NCBI GenBank assembly: GCA_963802745.1
Contig: CAWDKL010000054.1
Coordinates: forward strand, 186,001-250,000
Direction: 5' to 3'
Source of the DNA: JAJPKK01 sp963802745
Lineage (GTDB): Bacteria; Pseudomonadota; Alphaproteobacteria; Rhizobiales; Xanthobacteraceae
DNA length: 64,000 bases
In this document: positions 38,842 to 48,296 of the stretch, piece after piece
Position numbering within the stretch: the first letter of the stretch is position 1
How the letters are laid out: the number at the start of each line of letters is the position of its first letter
Translations under genes and position numbers: made by a program
Notes under the pieces: model-generated
Told to the model about the DNA's origin: nothing
The model's database searches: none
Seen by the model: only the letters and a program-made list of their open reading frames with translations

Positions 38842-39816
38842 GTGGCTAGAATCATCGCAGGCGTGACTTCGTCGCACGTGCCGGCCATCGGCGCCGCGAT
38901 CGACAACAAGAAGACCGAGGAGCCGTACTGGAAGCGGGTGTTTTCCGGCTTCGAAAAATCCAAGGCATGGATGGCGGCCACCAAGCCGGACGTCATCATC
39001 GAAGTCTATAACGACCATGCCTCGGCGTTTTCGGTGGACCTGATCCCGACCTTCGCACTCGGCTGCGCGGCGGAATTTCCGCCCGCCGACGAAGGCTGGG
39101 GCCCGCGCCCGGTGCCGGTGGTCAAGGGCCATCCGGCGCTGGCTTCCCACATCGCCCAGTCGGTGATCCTCGACGGTTTCGACCTCACCATCGTCAACAA
39201 GATGGAGGTCAACCACGGTCTCACGGTGCCGCTCAACCTGATGTTCGGCTCGCCCGCCGAGTGGCCGTGTCCGGTGATCCCGCTCGCCGTCAACGTGGTG
39301 ATGTATCCGCCGCCGACCGGCCAGCGCTGCTTCAACCTGGGTCGCGCCATCCGCAAGGCGGTCGCTTCCTATCCGGAGGATCTCCGGGTCGTGATCATGG
39401 GCACGGGCGGCATGTCGCACCAGATTTCTGGGCCGCGCGCCGGGCTGATCAACAGCAAGTTCGACAAGGCCTTCCTGGACGGCCTCACCAAGGACCCGAA
39501 GAAGCTCGCCCGGATTCCGCATTTGGAATACATGCGCGAAGCCGGAGCCGAGGGCATCGAGATGGTGATGTGGCTCATCATGCGCGGCGCCCTCGATGAC
39601 AAGGTGAAGGAAGTCTACCGCTTCTACACCGTGCCGGCGTCGAACACCGCGGTCGGCCATATCATTCTGGAGAATGCCGCGCGCGCCACCAAGAGCAGGC
39701 GGCCGGCGGCGGTCGCGCAGGCCGCCAAAACCGCGCCGAAACCCGCACCTAAGGCGGCAGCGAAATCCAAACGTGCGGCCCATAGCGCCGCGCAGGACGT
39801 GATCAGGAGCAAGTGA
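38842..39816 (+). CDS. ligB: Protocatechuate 4,5-dioxygenase beta (catalytic) subunit
   Basis: The 324-residue protein carries the class III extradiol dioxygenase iron ligands: His12 in TSSHVPAIG, His59 in YNDHASAF and a glutamate in AEGIEMVMW (Glu240), plus the acid-base histidine in GGMSHQ (His193). It opens the protocatechuate ring to 4-carboxy-2-hydroxymuconate-6-semialdehyde. The last 45 residues are Ala/Lys/Pro-rich (KTAPKPAPKAAAK), similar in character to the LigA tail. It starts 29 bp after ligA, and its stop overlaps the ligC start. Confidence 0.92.
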   Translation: MARIIAGVTSSHVPAIGAAIDNKKTEEPYWKRVFSGFEKSKAWMAATKPDVIIEVYNDHASAFSVDLIPTFALGCAAEFPPADEGWGPRPVPVVKGHPALASHIAQSVILDGFDLTIVNKMEVNHGLTVPLNLMFGSPAEWPCPVIPLAVNVVMYPPPTGQRCFNLGRAIRKAVASYPEDLRVVIMGTGGMSHQISGPRAGLINSKFDKAFLDGLTKDPKKLARIPHLEYMREAGAEGIEMVMWLIMRGALDDKVKEVYRFYTVPASNTAVGHIILENAARATKSRRPAAVAQAAKTAPKPAPKAAAKSKRAAHSAAQDVIRSK

Positions 39817-40772
39817 TGAAGATTTGCGTCGCCGGGCAAGGCGCCTTCGGCCAGAAGCACCTCGATGCGCTCAAGCGCATTCCCGATGTCGAGGTGGTGT
39901 CGCTGATCGGCGGCAATCAGGATGCCACCGCCGAAGTCGCGAAAAAATACGGCGTGCCGCATTGGAGCGGCGATCTCGGCGAGGGCATCGCGCGGGCTGA
40001 CGCCGTCATCCTCACCACGCCGACGCAGATGCACCGCCGCCAGGGCGAAGAGGTGATGCGCGCCGGCAAGCACGTGCTGATCGAAATTCCGATCGCCGAC
40101 AGCGTGGAGGATTCCGAAGCGCTGGTGAAGATTGCGAAGGAAACCGGCGTCACCGCGATGGGCGGCCATGTGCGCCGCTTCAATCCGAGTCACCAGTGGG
40201 TGCACAAGCGGATCGAGAAGGGCGAGCTCAAAATCCAGCAGATGGATGTGCAGACCTATTTCTTCCGCCGCCAGAACATGAATGCCGCCGGCAAGCCGCG
40301 CAGCTGGACCGACCACCTGCTGTGGCACCACGCCGCCCACACGGTGGACCTGTTCCAGTACCAGACCGGCGAAACCGTCTCCGAGTGCTATGCGGTGCAG
40401 GGGCCGCGGCATCCGACGCTCAAGATCGCCATGGACATGGGCATCGTCATGAAGGTGCCGTCCGGCGCCATCCTGACGCTGTCGCTGTCGTTCAACAATG
40501 ACGGCCCGATCGGCTCGTTCTTCCGCTACATCTGCGACAACGGCACCTACAACGCCTATTACGATGATCTGTTCGACGGCAAGAAGAACCAGATCGATCT
40601 GTCCAAGGTCGATGTGTCCATGGACGGCATCGAGTTGGAGGATCGCGAGTTCATCGCCGCGATCCGCGGCAAGCGCGAGCCCAATGCCAGCCTCGCCCAG
40701 GTGCTGCCCTGCATGCATGCGCTGGGCAAGATCGAGCAGATCATCGACCCGCGCCGCGAGGCGCATGCGTAA
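39816..40772 (+). CDS. ligC: 4-carboxy-2-hydroxymuconate-6-semialdehyde dehydrogenase
   Basis: This 318-residue Gfo/Idh/MocA-fold enzyme has the dinucleotide-binding start KICVAGQGAFGQKHL (residues 2-16), TTPTQMH and KHVLIEIPIA, then an alpha/beta domain with WHHAAHTVDLF. LigC oxidises the ring-cleavage product to 2-pyrone-4,6-dicarboxylate with NADP+. ATG 39816 overlaps the ligB stop in a TGATG junction, indicating coupled translation. The later genes of this pathway (ligI, ligJ, ligK) are not in the window. Confidence 0.88.
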   Translation: MKICVAGQGAFGQKHLDALKRIPDVEVVSLIGGNQDATAEVAKKYGVPHWSGDLGEGIARADAVILTTPTQMHRRQGEEVMRAGKHVLIEIPIADSVEDSEALVKIAKETGVTAMGGHVRRFNPSHQWVHKRIEKGELKIQQMDVQTYFFRRQNMNAAGKPRSWTDHLLWHHAAHTVDLFQYQTGETVSECYAVQGPRHPTLKIAMDMGIVMKVPSGAILTLSLSFNNDGPIGSFFRYICDNGTYNAYYDDLFDGKKNQIDLSKVDVSMDGIELEDREFIAAIRGKREPNASLAQVLPCMHALGKIEQIIDPRREAHA

Positions 40773-40776
40773 CGGC

Positions 40777-40809
40777 GTAGGATGGGTTGAGCCCCTTGCG
40801 AAACCCATC
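40777..40809. repeat. Family B repeat, single arm
   Basis: GTAGGATGGGTTGAGC (40777-40792) followed by GCGAAACCCATC up to 40809. The same blocks occur at 56945-56975. It begins four bases after the ligC stop. Confidence 0.65.
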
Positions 40810-40819
40810 TTCGTCCTCC

Positions 40820-40951
40820 GGCCTCATCCTGAGGAGCATCGCGTAAGCGATGCGTCTCGAAGGATGGCAGCGAGACGGTGCCGGGCATCCATCCTTCGAG
40901 ACGCGCGCCTTCCTCGGCAAGCTCAGGAGCGCGCTCCTCAGGATGAGGCCG
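40820..40951. repeat. Long inverted repeat (family C)
   Basis: GCCTCATCCTGAGGAGC and GTCTCGAAGGATGG (within 40820-40867) are repeated in inverse order as CCATCCTTCGAGAC and GCTCCTCAGGATGAGGC (within 40889-40951). The arms are about 48 and 63 bases with internal sequence differences. Elements with these blocks are widespread in Bradyrhizobium-group genomes. It sits directly upstream of the ATPase gene, so it may mark a recombination or insertion boundary. Confidence 0.7.
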
Positions 40952-40982
40952 GCCGCGCAGCGCATCCGAGAAAGACCAACTG

Positions 40983-42320
40983 GTGTGGAAATTCGAAGCA
41001 GACAATATCGGCAAGGTCAGCCACGCTGAAATCAGCATCGCGCCCTTGGTCCTTTTGGTCGGAAGGAATAACACCGGCAAAAGTTATATTGCGACATTGC
41101 TGTGGGCATTGACCAATGCCCAAACGCTCATCGCGCGGGATGACGCGCGCGAGCGTCGTCCCGGCTGGTACAAAGAGTTTGCTGCCAAGCTAGATAATAG
41201 GGAACCCGCCCAAATTCAGGTCACGGAAGAACTTGCACGCGAGGCAATCAGTCATTTCAATTTTGAATTAGCTCAAAATGGCCGCGGTTTCTTGAAAGAT
41301 GTATTCGCGTACGACGGCTTTGAACGAACTGTTGTACACATTGAGGCTTGTCGCCCATTCGTTCCATTTTGGATCACGGTTCATGCCGCGGAAGTTCTTG
41401 AGCCGCAGCCGTTCATTCGATTTAGCATCGTCGAGGGTGACGGAAGTATGCATGACCCCCGACGATTTCCAATGCTCCGCGCCCGGCTACCTGGAGCCGC
41501 CGACGATATTTGTACAGAACTTGTCTACCGAGTTCTTATTAGGCCCAGACAGGCGTCATCAGACTCTGTACGTGCCTGCAGCGCGAACTGGATTAATGTT
41601 ATCGTTGCGGGCGATCATAACGCAGATGTTTCAACAAGATATATCGCCGGCCACTAAATTGCCTCGCCCATTGGCGGAATTTCTTGAAGGCTGATCTCAT
41701 TTGGGATGGCGCCTAGCAGCATGTCGGACTTAGTCCGACAGCACCAACAAGGAGAAATCGCAGCATGGCTGGAAAACCAGATAGTGCGCGGGAAAATCAA
41801 AGCTAGCGAGGAGATAATCCCATTATTTACTTATGTGCCAGAAAATACAATAATGTCCATGCCGCTCCACGCGGCATCTTCTATGATCACGGAGTTGGCT
41901 CCTTTTCTGGTACTATTGCGCAAAGGCTTGATGCCAGGCCAAATCATCTTCGAAGAACCGGAAGCGCATCTGCATCTATCGGCACAACGATCGATGGCGA
42001 GAGCCCTGGCGCGGCTCGTCAATTCCGGCGTCAACGTATTGGTTACAACCCATAGCGATACGTTCGTCCAACAAATCAATAATCTGATGCACCTCTATAG
42101 CCACCCACGCAAATCGGAGTTGATGCAAGAGCTTGGTTACGAAGAGGCCGATCTGATAAATCCGGAGCATGCGAAGGCATACGAATTTTCAGATGACGGG
42201 GAAAAAACCAAAGTTTCCGAAGTCAAAAAGGAGCCGGGGGGATTCGTGGTGCCCAGTCTCAACGACACGCTGGTGAAACTTGCCAGGGAAACGATTGCGC
42301 TGCATGAGGACGTAGAATGA
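40983..42320 (+). pseudogene. AAA/ABC-type ATPase (OLD/AAA_21-like), split by two frameshifts
   Basis: Three frame segments make one ATPase of about 445 residues. Segment 1 (GTG 40983 to about 41455) has Walker A VGRNNTGKS (residues 26-34). Segment 2 (about 41455-41690) has YVPAARTGLMLSLRA. Segment 3 (about 41690-42320) has a signature-like LHAASSMITELAP, Walker B IIFEEPEAHLHLS and an H-loop VLVTTHSDTF. Removing or adding one base at each junction restores continuity (LAEFLEG then LISFGMAPSS at the second). The fold is that of AAA_15/AAA_21 ATPases common in defence systems; no TOPRIM domain is attached. Base composition is more AT-rich than its neighbours. The stop overlaps the start of the next gene. 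Confidence 0.65.
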
Positions 42321-42901
42321 TCGAAAAGTCCAGATCATGCCTCCACTTATTCAACAATCATCGGGTATTCGAGGTGTCCGGCCAAATCGTGATCGCGGAA
42401 ACCAGCCAGGCTGGAAAGGGTGAGGCGGTATTTAGAAGTGACGCGCCTTGCATCATGATAAAGCCGGTTCCGAACGTGCCGCCGTTATGGGCTTTGGCCC
42501 GGCAAAGCTGCGCGGATGGCGCTTTCCTTTCGTTTCATGAGCGGGACGTGCATTTGCATATCGTCGAGTTGAAGAGCAAGATCAAGCCTGAGACCTGGGC
42601 CAAGGTGGTCGAACAATTCGAAGGGATGTTCTTGTCCGCGCTTGCGGTTGCCCGGCTGATGGAGATCCGTGAACTGGGGCGCGTGACGTGCTATCTGGCG
42701 GGAACCGTGGATGCCATCACGGATGCACCGGCCGACGCGTGGCTCGTTCTAAACAAGGCACCGGTCGGCAAATGGCGCACGTTCGGACACATGGAAGCTT
42801 GGAACAACAACCAGGTCGCGCTGCCTTTGGCGGTCGAAGCTGCGTTGGTGAAAGGCTGGAAGAATGCCGCCGGTGTGGCAGACTTCGGTGCTGTGGCATG
42901 A
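42317..42901 (+). CDS. PD-(D/E)XK-like hypothetical protein paired with the ATPase
   Basis: The 194-residue protein overlaps the ATPase gene by four bases (ATGA), so the two are translated together. A central strand pair HERDVHLHIVELKSK gives Asp77...Glu84-x-Lys86, the spacing of a PD-(D/E)XK nuclease core. The helix with QFEG follows, as in such folds. This is a motif-level guess; no catalysis is shown. A two-gene ATPase plus nuclease unit resembles the layout of several phage-defence systems, but I do not recognise it as any named one. An alternative is a non-catalytic partner. Confidence 0.45.
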   Translation: MIEKSRSCLHLFNNHRVFEVSGQIVIAETSQAGKGEAVFRSDAPCIMIKPVPNVPPLWALARQSCADGAFLSFHERDVHLHIVELKSKIKPETWAKVVEQFEGMFLSALAVARLMEIRELGRVTCYLAGTVDAITDAPADAWLVLNKAPVGKWRTFGHMEAWNNNQVALPLAVEAALVKGWKNAAGVADFGAVA

Positions 42902-43003
42902 CGTCATGCCCGCTGCACTTTGGTCGCAATCTGAATTCGGTCTATTTGCTTCCAACGACGCTTCTCAACAGGTGAGCAACACCATCGCTCGGAGGAGACC
43001 ACC

Positions 43004-44176
43004 ATGGTTCGCCAGACCTTGCTGACCGCCATCGCGGCCACCGCGCTCGGCCTATCCGCCGCATCCGCCCAGGCACAAACCACCGTCAAGATCGGCGCGC
43101 TGCTGCCGATGACGGGGCCGCAGCAATCGACCGGCGTGCAGATTGGCGCCGCGATGCGTCTCTATATGGCGCAGCATGGCGACACCGTAGCGGGCAAGAA
43201 AATCCAAGTCATCGTCAAGGACGACGGCGCCGTCGCGGACAATACCAAGCGGCTGGCGCAGGAACTCATCGTCAACGAGAAGGTGAATTTCGTCGTCGGC
43301 TTCGGGCTGACGCCGACCGCGTTTGCGGTGTCGCCGCTCGCCACCCAGGCAAAAGTCCCGCAGATTGTGATGGCGGCCGGCACCTCAAGCATCACCGAGC
43401 GCTCGCCCTATGTGGTGCGCACCAGCTTCACGCTCGCGCAATCCAGCGTCATCATGGCGCAATGGGCGCTCAAGAACGGTATCAAGCGGGTGGTCAGCAT
43501 GGTGTCGGATTTCGCTCCCGGTATCGATTCGGAGAATTTCTTCAAGGAGACCTTCCTCAAGGGCGGCGGCGAAATTCCGCAATTCATCCGCACGCCGCTC
43601 GCCAATCCGGATTTCGCGCCGTTCCTGCAGCGCGCCCGCGACGCCAAGCCGGACGCCGTGTTCATCTTCGTGCCGTCCGGCCAGGGCGCGATCTTCGTGC
43701 GCCAGTTTCTGGAACGCGGCCTCGACAAGGCCGGCATAAAAATCATCGGCCCGGGCGACGTGACCGACGACGACGTGCTCAACGGCATGGGCGACCAGGT
43801 GATCGGCACCATCACGGCGCACATGTATTCGGCGGCCCACCCCTCGGCGATGAACAAGGACTACGTCGCCGCCATGCGCAAGGCCAACAACGGTTTGCGG
43901 CCGAACTTCATGTCGGTCGGCGGCTATGACGGGATGCACCTGATGTATGAGGCGCTGAAGAAGACCAACGGCGCCACCGGCGGCGATGCGCTGCTCGCTG
44001 CGATGAAGGGAATGGCCTGGGAGAGCCCGCGCGGCCCGATCTCCATCGACCCGGAAACCCGCGATATCGTCCAGAACATTTACATGCGCAAGGTCGAGAA
44101 GGTCAACGGCGAGCTTTACAATGTCGAGTTCGAGACCTTCCCGAACGTGAAGGACCCCGGCAAGGTGAAGAAATAG
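43004..44176 (+). CDS. Branched-chain amino acid-type ABC transporter substrate-binding protein
   Basis: The 390-residue protein has a signal peptide (LLTAIAATALGLSAASAQA) and the type I periplasmic binding fold of the LivK/Peripla_BP_6 family: VKIGALLPMTGPQQSTG, NEKVNFVVGFGLTP, GGYDGMHLMYEAL. A GGAG site precedes ATG 43004. No permease or ATPase gene adjoins it. In this genome type such orphan binding proteins often serve aromatic acids, and ligABC lies 2.2 kb away, but the ligand is not known. Confidence 0.85.
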   Translation: MVRQTLLTAIAATALGLSAASAQAQTTVKIGALLPMTGPQQSTGVQIGAAMRLYMAQHGDTVAGKKIQVIVKDDGAVADNTKRLAQELIVNEKVNFVVGFGLTPTAFAVSPLATQAKVPQIVMAAGTSSITERSPYVVRTSFTLAQSSVIMAQWALKNGIKRVVSMVSDFAPGIDSENFFKETFLKGGGEIPQFIRTPLANPDFAPFLQRARDAKPDAVFIFVPSGQGAIFVRQFLERGLDKAGIKIIGPGDVTDDDVLNGMGDQVIGTITAHMYSAAHPSAMNKDYVAAMRKANNGLRPNFMSVGGYDGMHLMYEALKKTNGATGGDALLAAMKGMAWESPRGPISIDPETRDIVQNIYMRKVEKVNGELYNVEFETFPNVKDPGKVKK

Positions 44177-44270
44177 CCGGGCAACGGTGTGACTTGGCTT
44201 GTCACATGCACCTTGCGAAGCGTCATGCCTCGCCAACGAGCCTGTTAAGCATTGGGCTAGCTGCTGGGCT

Positions 44271-44309
44271 TTCCCTCCCGGTCTTCGGACCGCGGCGGGA
44301 GGGGAGGGG
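44271..44309. repeat. Family E-like repeat fragment
   Basis: TTCCCTCCCGGTCTTCGG with a following GGGAGGGGAGGGGTC resembles the left arm of the element at 48089-48251. It is degenerate. The rest of the gap between the LivK gene and serB shows nothing else. Confidence 0.3.
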
Positions 44310-44398
44310 TCTTCTTCTTCACGCTGAGGTGGTGTGCGAACGAATTCCACGGCCGCGTTTCGCGCGTCCGCCTTCCCGGAATACGGCCATCCGAATCG

Positions 44399-45309
44399 TC
44401 AGTCTGTGGCGAATTCCAAGCGCCGATAGCCCTGGGCGTAAAGCAACGCTGTCAGGTCGCTGTGATCGATGCGAGCCGCCGCTGCCTCCGCCACCCGTGG
44501 CTTGGCCCGGTACGCCACACCCAGCCCGGCATCGCCGATCATCGCCAAATCGTTGGCGCCGTCGCCGACCACCAACGTTTCGGCCACCGAAAGTCCAAGC
44601 TTCGCCCGCAGTTCGGTCAAGGTCGCGAGCTTGGCTTCGCTGCCCAGGATCGGCTCCGCGACCGCTCCGGCGAAGCGACCGTCGTCGCCGACGATGAGTC
44701 GGTTGCCGCGGTGCTCGTCGAAGCCGATCAGTTCCGCGATTTTGGCGGTGAACACCGTAAAGCCGCCGGAAACCAGGCACGTATGGGCACCGTGGCGGCG
44801 CATGGTGGCAACCAGTGCGCGGGCGCCGGGCGTCACGGTAATCCGCCTTGCGATCACGTCATCGACGACCGTGGCGGGCAGTCCCGCCAGCACCGCGACT
44901 CGTTCGCGCAGCGCCGGTGCGAATGCGATCTCGCCGCGCATGGCCCGCTCCGTAATGGCGGCGACACGCGCTTTCTGGCCGACGAAATCGGCAAGTTCGT
45001 CGATGCATTCCTGGCCGATCATGGTGGAATCCATGTCGGCCAGTAGCAGCCGCTTGCGCCGTCCCGCCGCCGGTTGCACGACGACATCGACGGGCACGCC
45101 GCCAAGCGCTTCGCGCAGCCGATCCGCAATGGCGCGGCGTCGTCGATGCCTAGGCCAAGGGCCTCGGGACCGAACGGAATATCGAGCGCTATTCCGGCAT
45201 CGAGCCACACCGGGGCCGCGGTCGCCCGCAGCACTGCGGCCGCCAGCGCATCTGCCCCGTCCGGCAGGCGTTGCGCCGGATGGGCGATCAAGGTAGCGAC
45301 ATGAGTCAT
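44399..45309 (-). CDS. serB: Phosphoserine phosphatase, frameshifted near 45137
   Basis: ATG 45309 opens an N-terminal regulatory-type region (HVATLIAHPAQRLPDGADALAAA). The catalytic HAD domain continues in another frame: ADMDSTMIGQECIDEL (motif I DMDST), VSGGFTVFTAKIAELIGF, VGDGANDLAMI (motif IV) and GVAYRAKP. Joining at about 45135-45140 (IDDAA to IADRLREAL) restores a protein of about 300 residues, normal for alphaproteobacterial SerB. It makes serine from phosphoserine. It is divergent from miaA with only 29 bp between starts, an arrangement I recall from related genomes. SerB is a central metabolic enzyme, so the lesion is more likely a sequence error. Confidence 0.85.
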
Positions 45310-45338
45310 GGGGTGCGGGTGCGCGGAGCCAAAACCGG

Positions 45339-46264
45339 GTGCAGGAAACAGGGGCCGTGCTTATCGCAGGGCCGACCGCCAGCGGCAAGTCGGCGCTTGC
45401 GCTCGCGGTGGCGGAACGCATCGGCGGCATGGTGATCAACACCGATTCCATGCAGGTCTATCGCGACCTCAAGATCATCACGGCGCGGCCCGGCGCGGTT
45501 GAGACGATGCGCGTCCCGCATATTCTGTACGGGCATGTGGATGCGGCGGAGAGCTACTCGGCCGGGCGGTTCTTGGAGGATGCGGCCGCCGCGCATCCGG
45601 CGCGGCACGCGGCCAGGGGCGAATTCCGGTTTTCGTCGGCGGCACCGGCCTCTATTTCAAGGCGCTGACGCAAGGGTTGGCGCCGATCCCGCCGGTGCCG
45701 GCGGACATTCGTGGCGCCGTGCGGGAAAGGCTCGAAGCCGCCGGGCCGGAAGTGCTCCATGCCGAACTTGCTGCCCGCGACCCCGCCGCCGCGGCACGGC
45801 TCAACCCCGCCGACCGGGTCCGCATCGCGCGGGCACTCGAAGTCATCATCGCGACCGGCCGCGGAATTGCTGATTGGCAGCAAGACGCTATGCCGCCCCT
45901 GGTCACGGGCTCGGTTGCAAAAATGTTTCTCGCGCCGGATCGGGCAACGCTCTACGCGCGCATCGATGCACGCTTCGACGCCATGCTGGCGGCCGGCGCG
46001 CTCGATGAAGTGGCGGCGCTGGCGGCGCGGCGGCTCGATCCGCTGCTGCCGGCCATGAAGGCGCACGGCGTGCCGTGGCTGATCCGCTATCTCGCGGGCG
46101 AGATGTCGCGGGAGGCCGCCGCCGCGGCGGCGAAACTGGATACGCGTCATTACGCCAAGCGCCAGTTCACCTGGTTTCGCCATCAGCTTGCCGATTGGCC
46201 GCGCGCGGATCCGGCCGACTCGGCGGACGCGTTCGATGCGCTCATGCGGGACATCGTGCGCTGA
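45339..46264 (+). CDS. miaA: tRNA dimethylallyltransferase, frameshifted near 45600
   Basis: The first frame (GTG 45339) has the P-loop AGPTASGKSALALA (residues 10-23) and INTDSMQVYRDL. The second holds PVFVGGTGLYFKALTQGL, RVRIARALEV, AMKAHGVPWLIRYL and YAKRQFTWFR. The shift lies at about 45590-45620, before the conserved FVGGTGLYF block. MiaA adds the dimethylallyl group to A37 of tRNAs reading U-starting codons. No ATG in the right frame precedes the P-loop, so GTG 45339 is used. As MiaA is almost universal in bacteria, this frameshift too may be an assembly error. Confidence 0.87.
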
Positions 46265-47089
46265 GGCACCAGCCGCCACCGCGCCCCGGCGGCGGCGGCC
46301 AGAAGACCCGCGATCAGCACCCACCAAGCCGGCCGCAATCCGTAGGATAAATCCGCATGGGCGGCGAGAACCCGCCATGGATCGATTCCGGTCGCCGCCG
46401 CATGCCAACCGATTTCGCCGGCTGCCGTGAGCACTGCCGCCGCCACCGCAAGTCCCACCAGCCGAGCAGCCGACACATCCCCGGTAAGGCGGTGGAGCAG
46501 CCGGTAACCCATCAGCCAAGCCAGCAGGCCGGCCATCAGCATCGGCTCGAAGGTTGCGGTCGGCGACCGCAACAAAAAATGCACCAAAGACAGCACCGCA
46601 ATCAGGTAGATCGACCCGTGCAGGCGGTTCCAAGCGGCGCTGCCCAGTTTGGCAATGGCGCCGTCGGTCGAGGTCGCCGCCAGCGCCGTCAGCCCAAGCG
46701 TGGCGGCCGCCCCGATGGTCAGGTAAAGGCGCAAGAGAATCTCAAGCGCGATCCGGCCCCAGTCGAACTGCTGGTCGAGCGCATAAAGCACGATATGCAA
46801 TACCGTCAGGCCGAATGCTCCGAGCCCGAGAATGCGCCGGGCGCGCCCAAGCCGCGGCATCGCCAGAATGCGCCGCGCCGGGCTGACCAAGAGCACCAGC
46901 CACAACAGGCGCAGCGCCCAGTCTCCGCTGACCCGGACTGCTTCGTGCACGGCGCGTGCACCGAGATCGCCCGTAGGCGGCGAGCCACGCCAGCCACAGT
47001 GCGGGGGCGACCGCAATCGCCCATGCCGCGGTCTTTTCGGTCGGCCATCGGATACAGCGCTCCGATGCGATTCTTGCGGCTCTGCCCAT
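46183..47089 (-). CDS. MsrQ-like / ferric-reductase-type heme membrane protein, frameshifted near 46970
   Basis: The N-terminal frame (ATG 47089 or GTG 47095) reads TAAWAIAVAPALWLAWLAAYG. The rest, in another frame, reads GDWALRLLWLVLLVSPARRIL, GLTVLHIVLYALDQQFDWG, LHGSIYLIAVLSLVHFLL and several more helices. The histidines in VLHIV, RLHGS and LVHFL fit heme b ligation of the YedZ/MsrQ and ferric reductase-like fold. A one-base correction near 46970 joins the frames. The C-terminus overlaps the miaA 3' end on the other strand by about 80 bp. No MsrP partner is adjacent; the molybdoenzyme at 3372-4157 has its own b561-type cytochrome. Confidence 0.65.
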
Positions 47090-47159
47090 GGTCACGGCGG
47101 CTTGCCGGCTGCATTGAGGACCATCCGCGCGATAAGGTGCCCGACCGCCGAATGATCCG

Positions 47160-48053
47160 TCACGTCATTTTCAGTGTCGTCGCATCGAACAGTTCGTCGA
47201 CCTCGAACCGCCGCGGAATCAACCGCTGCTGGAACGCATAATCGATGATGCGGCCGAGCGCCGGCCGGCAGGCCTCGACGCCGAACGGCGTGGTGTCCGC
47301 TCCGTCCGGCGGCGGGGCGCGGCGCTTGCCTTCGCGCAGCAGGGCATAGACCTCCTCGACGATGTCGGGGCGGGTCTTGGCCAATTCGGCGCTCACCACC
47401 ACCATGTGGTTGAGCGGCACGATATGGTGCTTCTCGTACCATGCCCGCGACGCAGCGGCCGGATCGCCGAACAGCGGTTTGAGGCGCGGATCGTCCGAAC
47501 GTTCGCCGAGCACGGCGTCGAGCTCGCCGTCGATCAGCATCTGGACGATCCTCTTGTCCGGCGGTGCCCGCTCGGTGTTGTCCACGAATTCTGCGACATG
47601 GGGCTCCTCGAAGGTGATCCAGCGCACGCTGGCGAGATCGAGCCCGTAGTCGTTGGCGAACATTCCACGCAGCCACGCGCCCGTCGTGGTGGTGAAGGAG
47701 CGGATGCCCACGCGTTTGCCGGCAAGATCGCCTGGGGTCAGCGTGCCGCGCTCGCCGTTGTAGAGCGCCCAGGCGTGCTGGATGCGCCCGGTCATCACCG
47801 CCGGCAGCAGCACCATCGGCTTGCCGAAGGATTTGGCGATCAGGTAGGTGACGACCGCCATCTCGGAGACGTCGAATTCCTGGCGGCGCACCATGGCCTT
47901 GAAGCCCGCCCACACCGGCTGCACGTCCTTGAAGTCGAGCGTGACGCGCGGCGATGTCACCGCGCCGTTCTTCAGCGGCGCCGTATGCGGGTAGGTGGCG
48001 AGCAGCGTGCGTAGGTGAAGCGGCTGTGTGCTGTAGCTGGTAGCGAGACTCAT
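47160..48053 (-). CDS. 4,5-dihydroxyphthalate decarboxylase-like / NMT1-type substrate-binding protein
   Basis: The 297-residue soluble protein has the periplasmic-binding-protein-II fold used by the Pht5-like decarboxylase family: YPHTAPLKNGAV, EFDVSEMAVVTYLIAKSFGKP, LAGKRVGIRSFTTTTGAWLRGM, LIDGELDAVLGER. There is no signal peptide. Proteins like this are annotated either as 4,5-dihydroxyphthalate decarboxylase or as ABC binding proteins, and sequence alone does not settle which. If a decarboxylase, it would yield protocatechuate, the LigAB substrate. ATG 48053 has GAGGA upstream. A paralogue lies next to it. Confidence 0.7.
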   Translation of the reverse strand: MSLATSYSTQPLHLRTLLATYPHTAPLKNGAVTSPRVTLDFKDVQPVWAGFKAMVRRQEFDVSEMAVVTYLIAKSFGKPMVLLPAVMTGRIQHAWALYNGERGTLTPGDLAGKRVGIRSFTTTTGAWLRGMFANDYGLDLASVRWITFEEPHVAEFVDNTERAPPDKRIVQMLIDGELDAVLGERSDDPRLKPLFGDPAAASRAWYEKHHIVPLNHMVVVSAELAKTRPDIVEEVYALLREGKRRAPPPDGADTTPFGVEACRPALGRIIDYAFQQRLIPRRFEVDELFDATTLKMT

Positions 48054-48088
48054 CGTGTCCTCGATCCGCGCGCTGGGGACAAAGTATC

Positions 48089-48251
48089 TTCTCCCTCCCC
48101 GTCTTCGGGGAGGGCCGGGGTGGGGTCTTGTCCACGGTACCGAATTAATGAGCGAAGAGCCCCACCCGGCCGCGCGGAGCCTGTCATCCGGCCGGCCAAA
48201 GGCCGGACTCCTTGGCGCGTCCACCCTTCCCGAAGACGGGGAAGGATTCGC
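48089..48251. repeat. Dispersed inverted repeat (family E)
   Basis: CTCCCTCCCCGTCTTCGGGG near the left end and CCCTTCCCGAAGACGGGGAA near the right end are inverted arms, with GGCCGGGGTGGGG and CCCCACCCGGCC as a second inner pair. It fills the 243-bp gap between the two decarboxylase-like paralogues, which holds no gene. The element type is common in Rhizobiales genomes. Confidence 0.7.
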
Positions 48252-48296
48252 GCACCCCAAATGCTGTTTGGGACGACGTCGATGCAGGAGCCCATC

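Noticed and set aside
39624..40808. Antisense ORF over ligB and ligC
   Set aside because: No recognisable domain and the two lig genes are intact on the plus strand.
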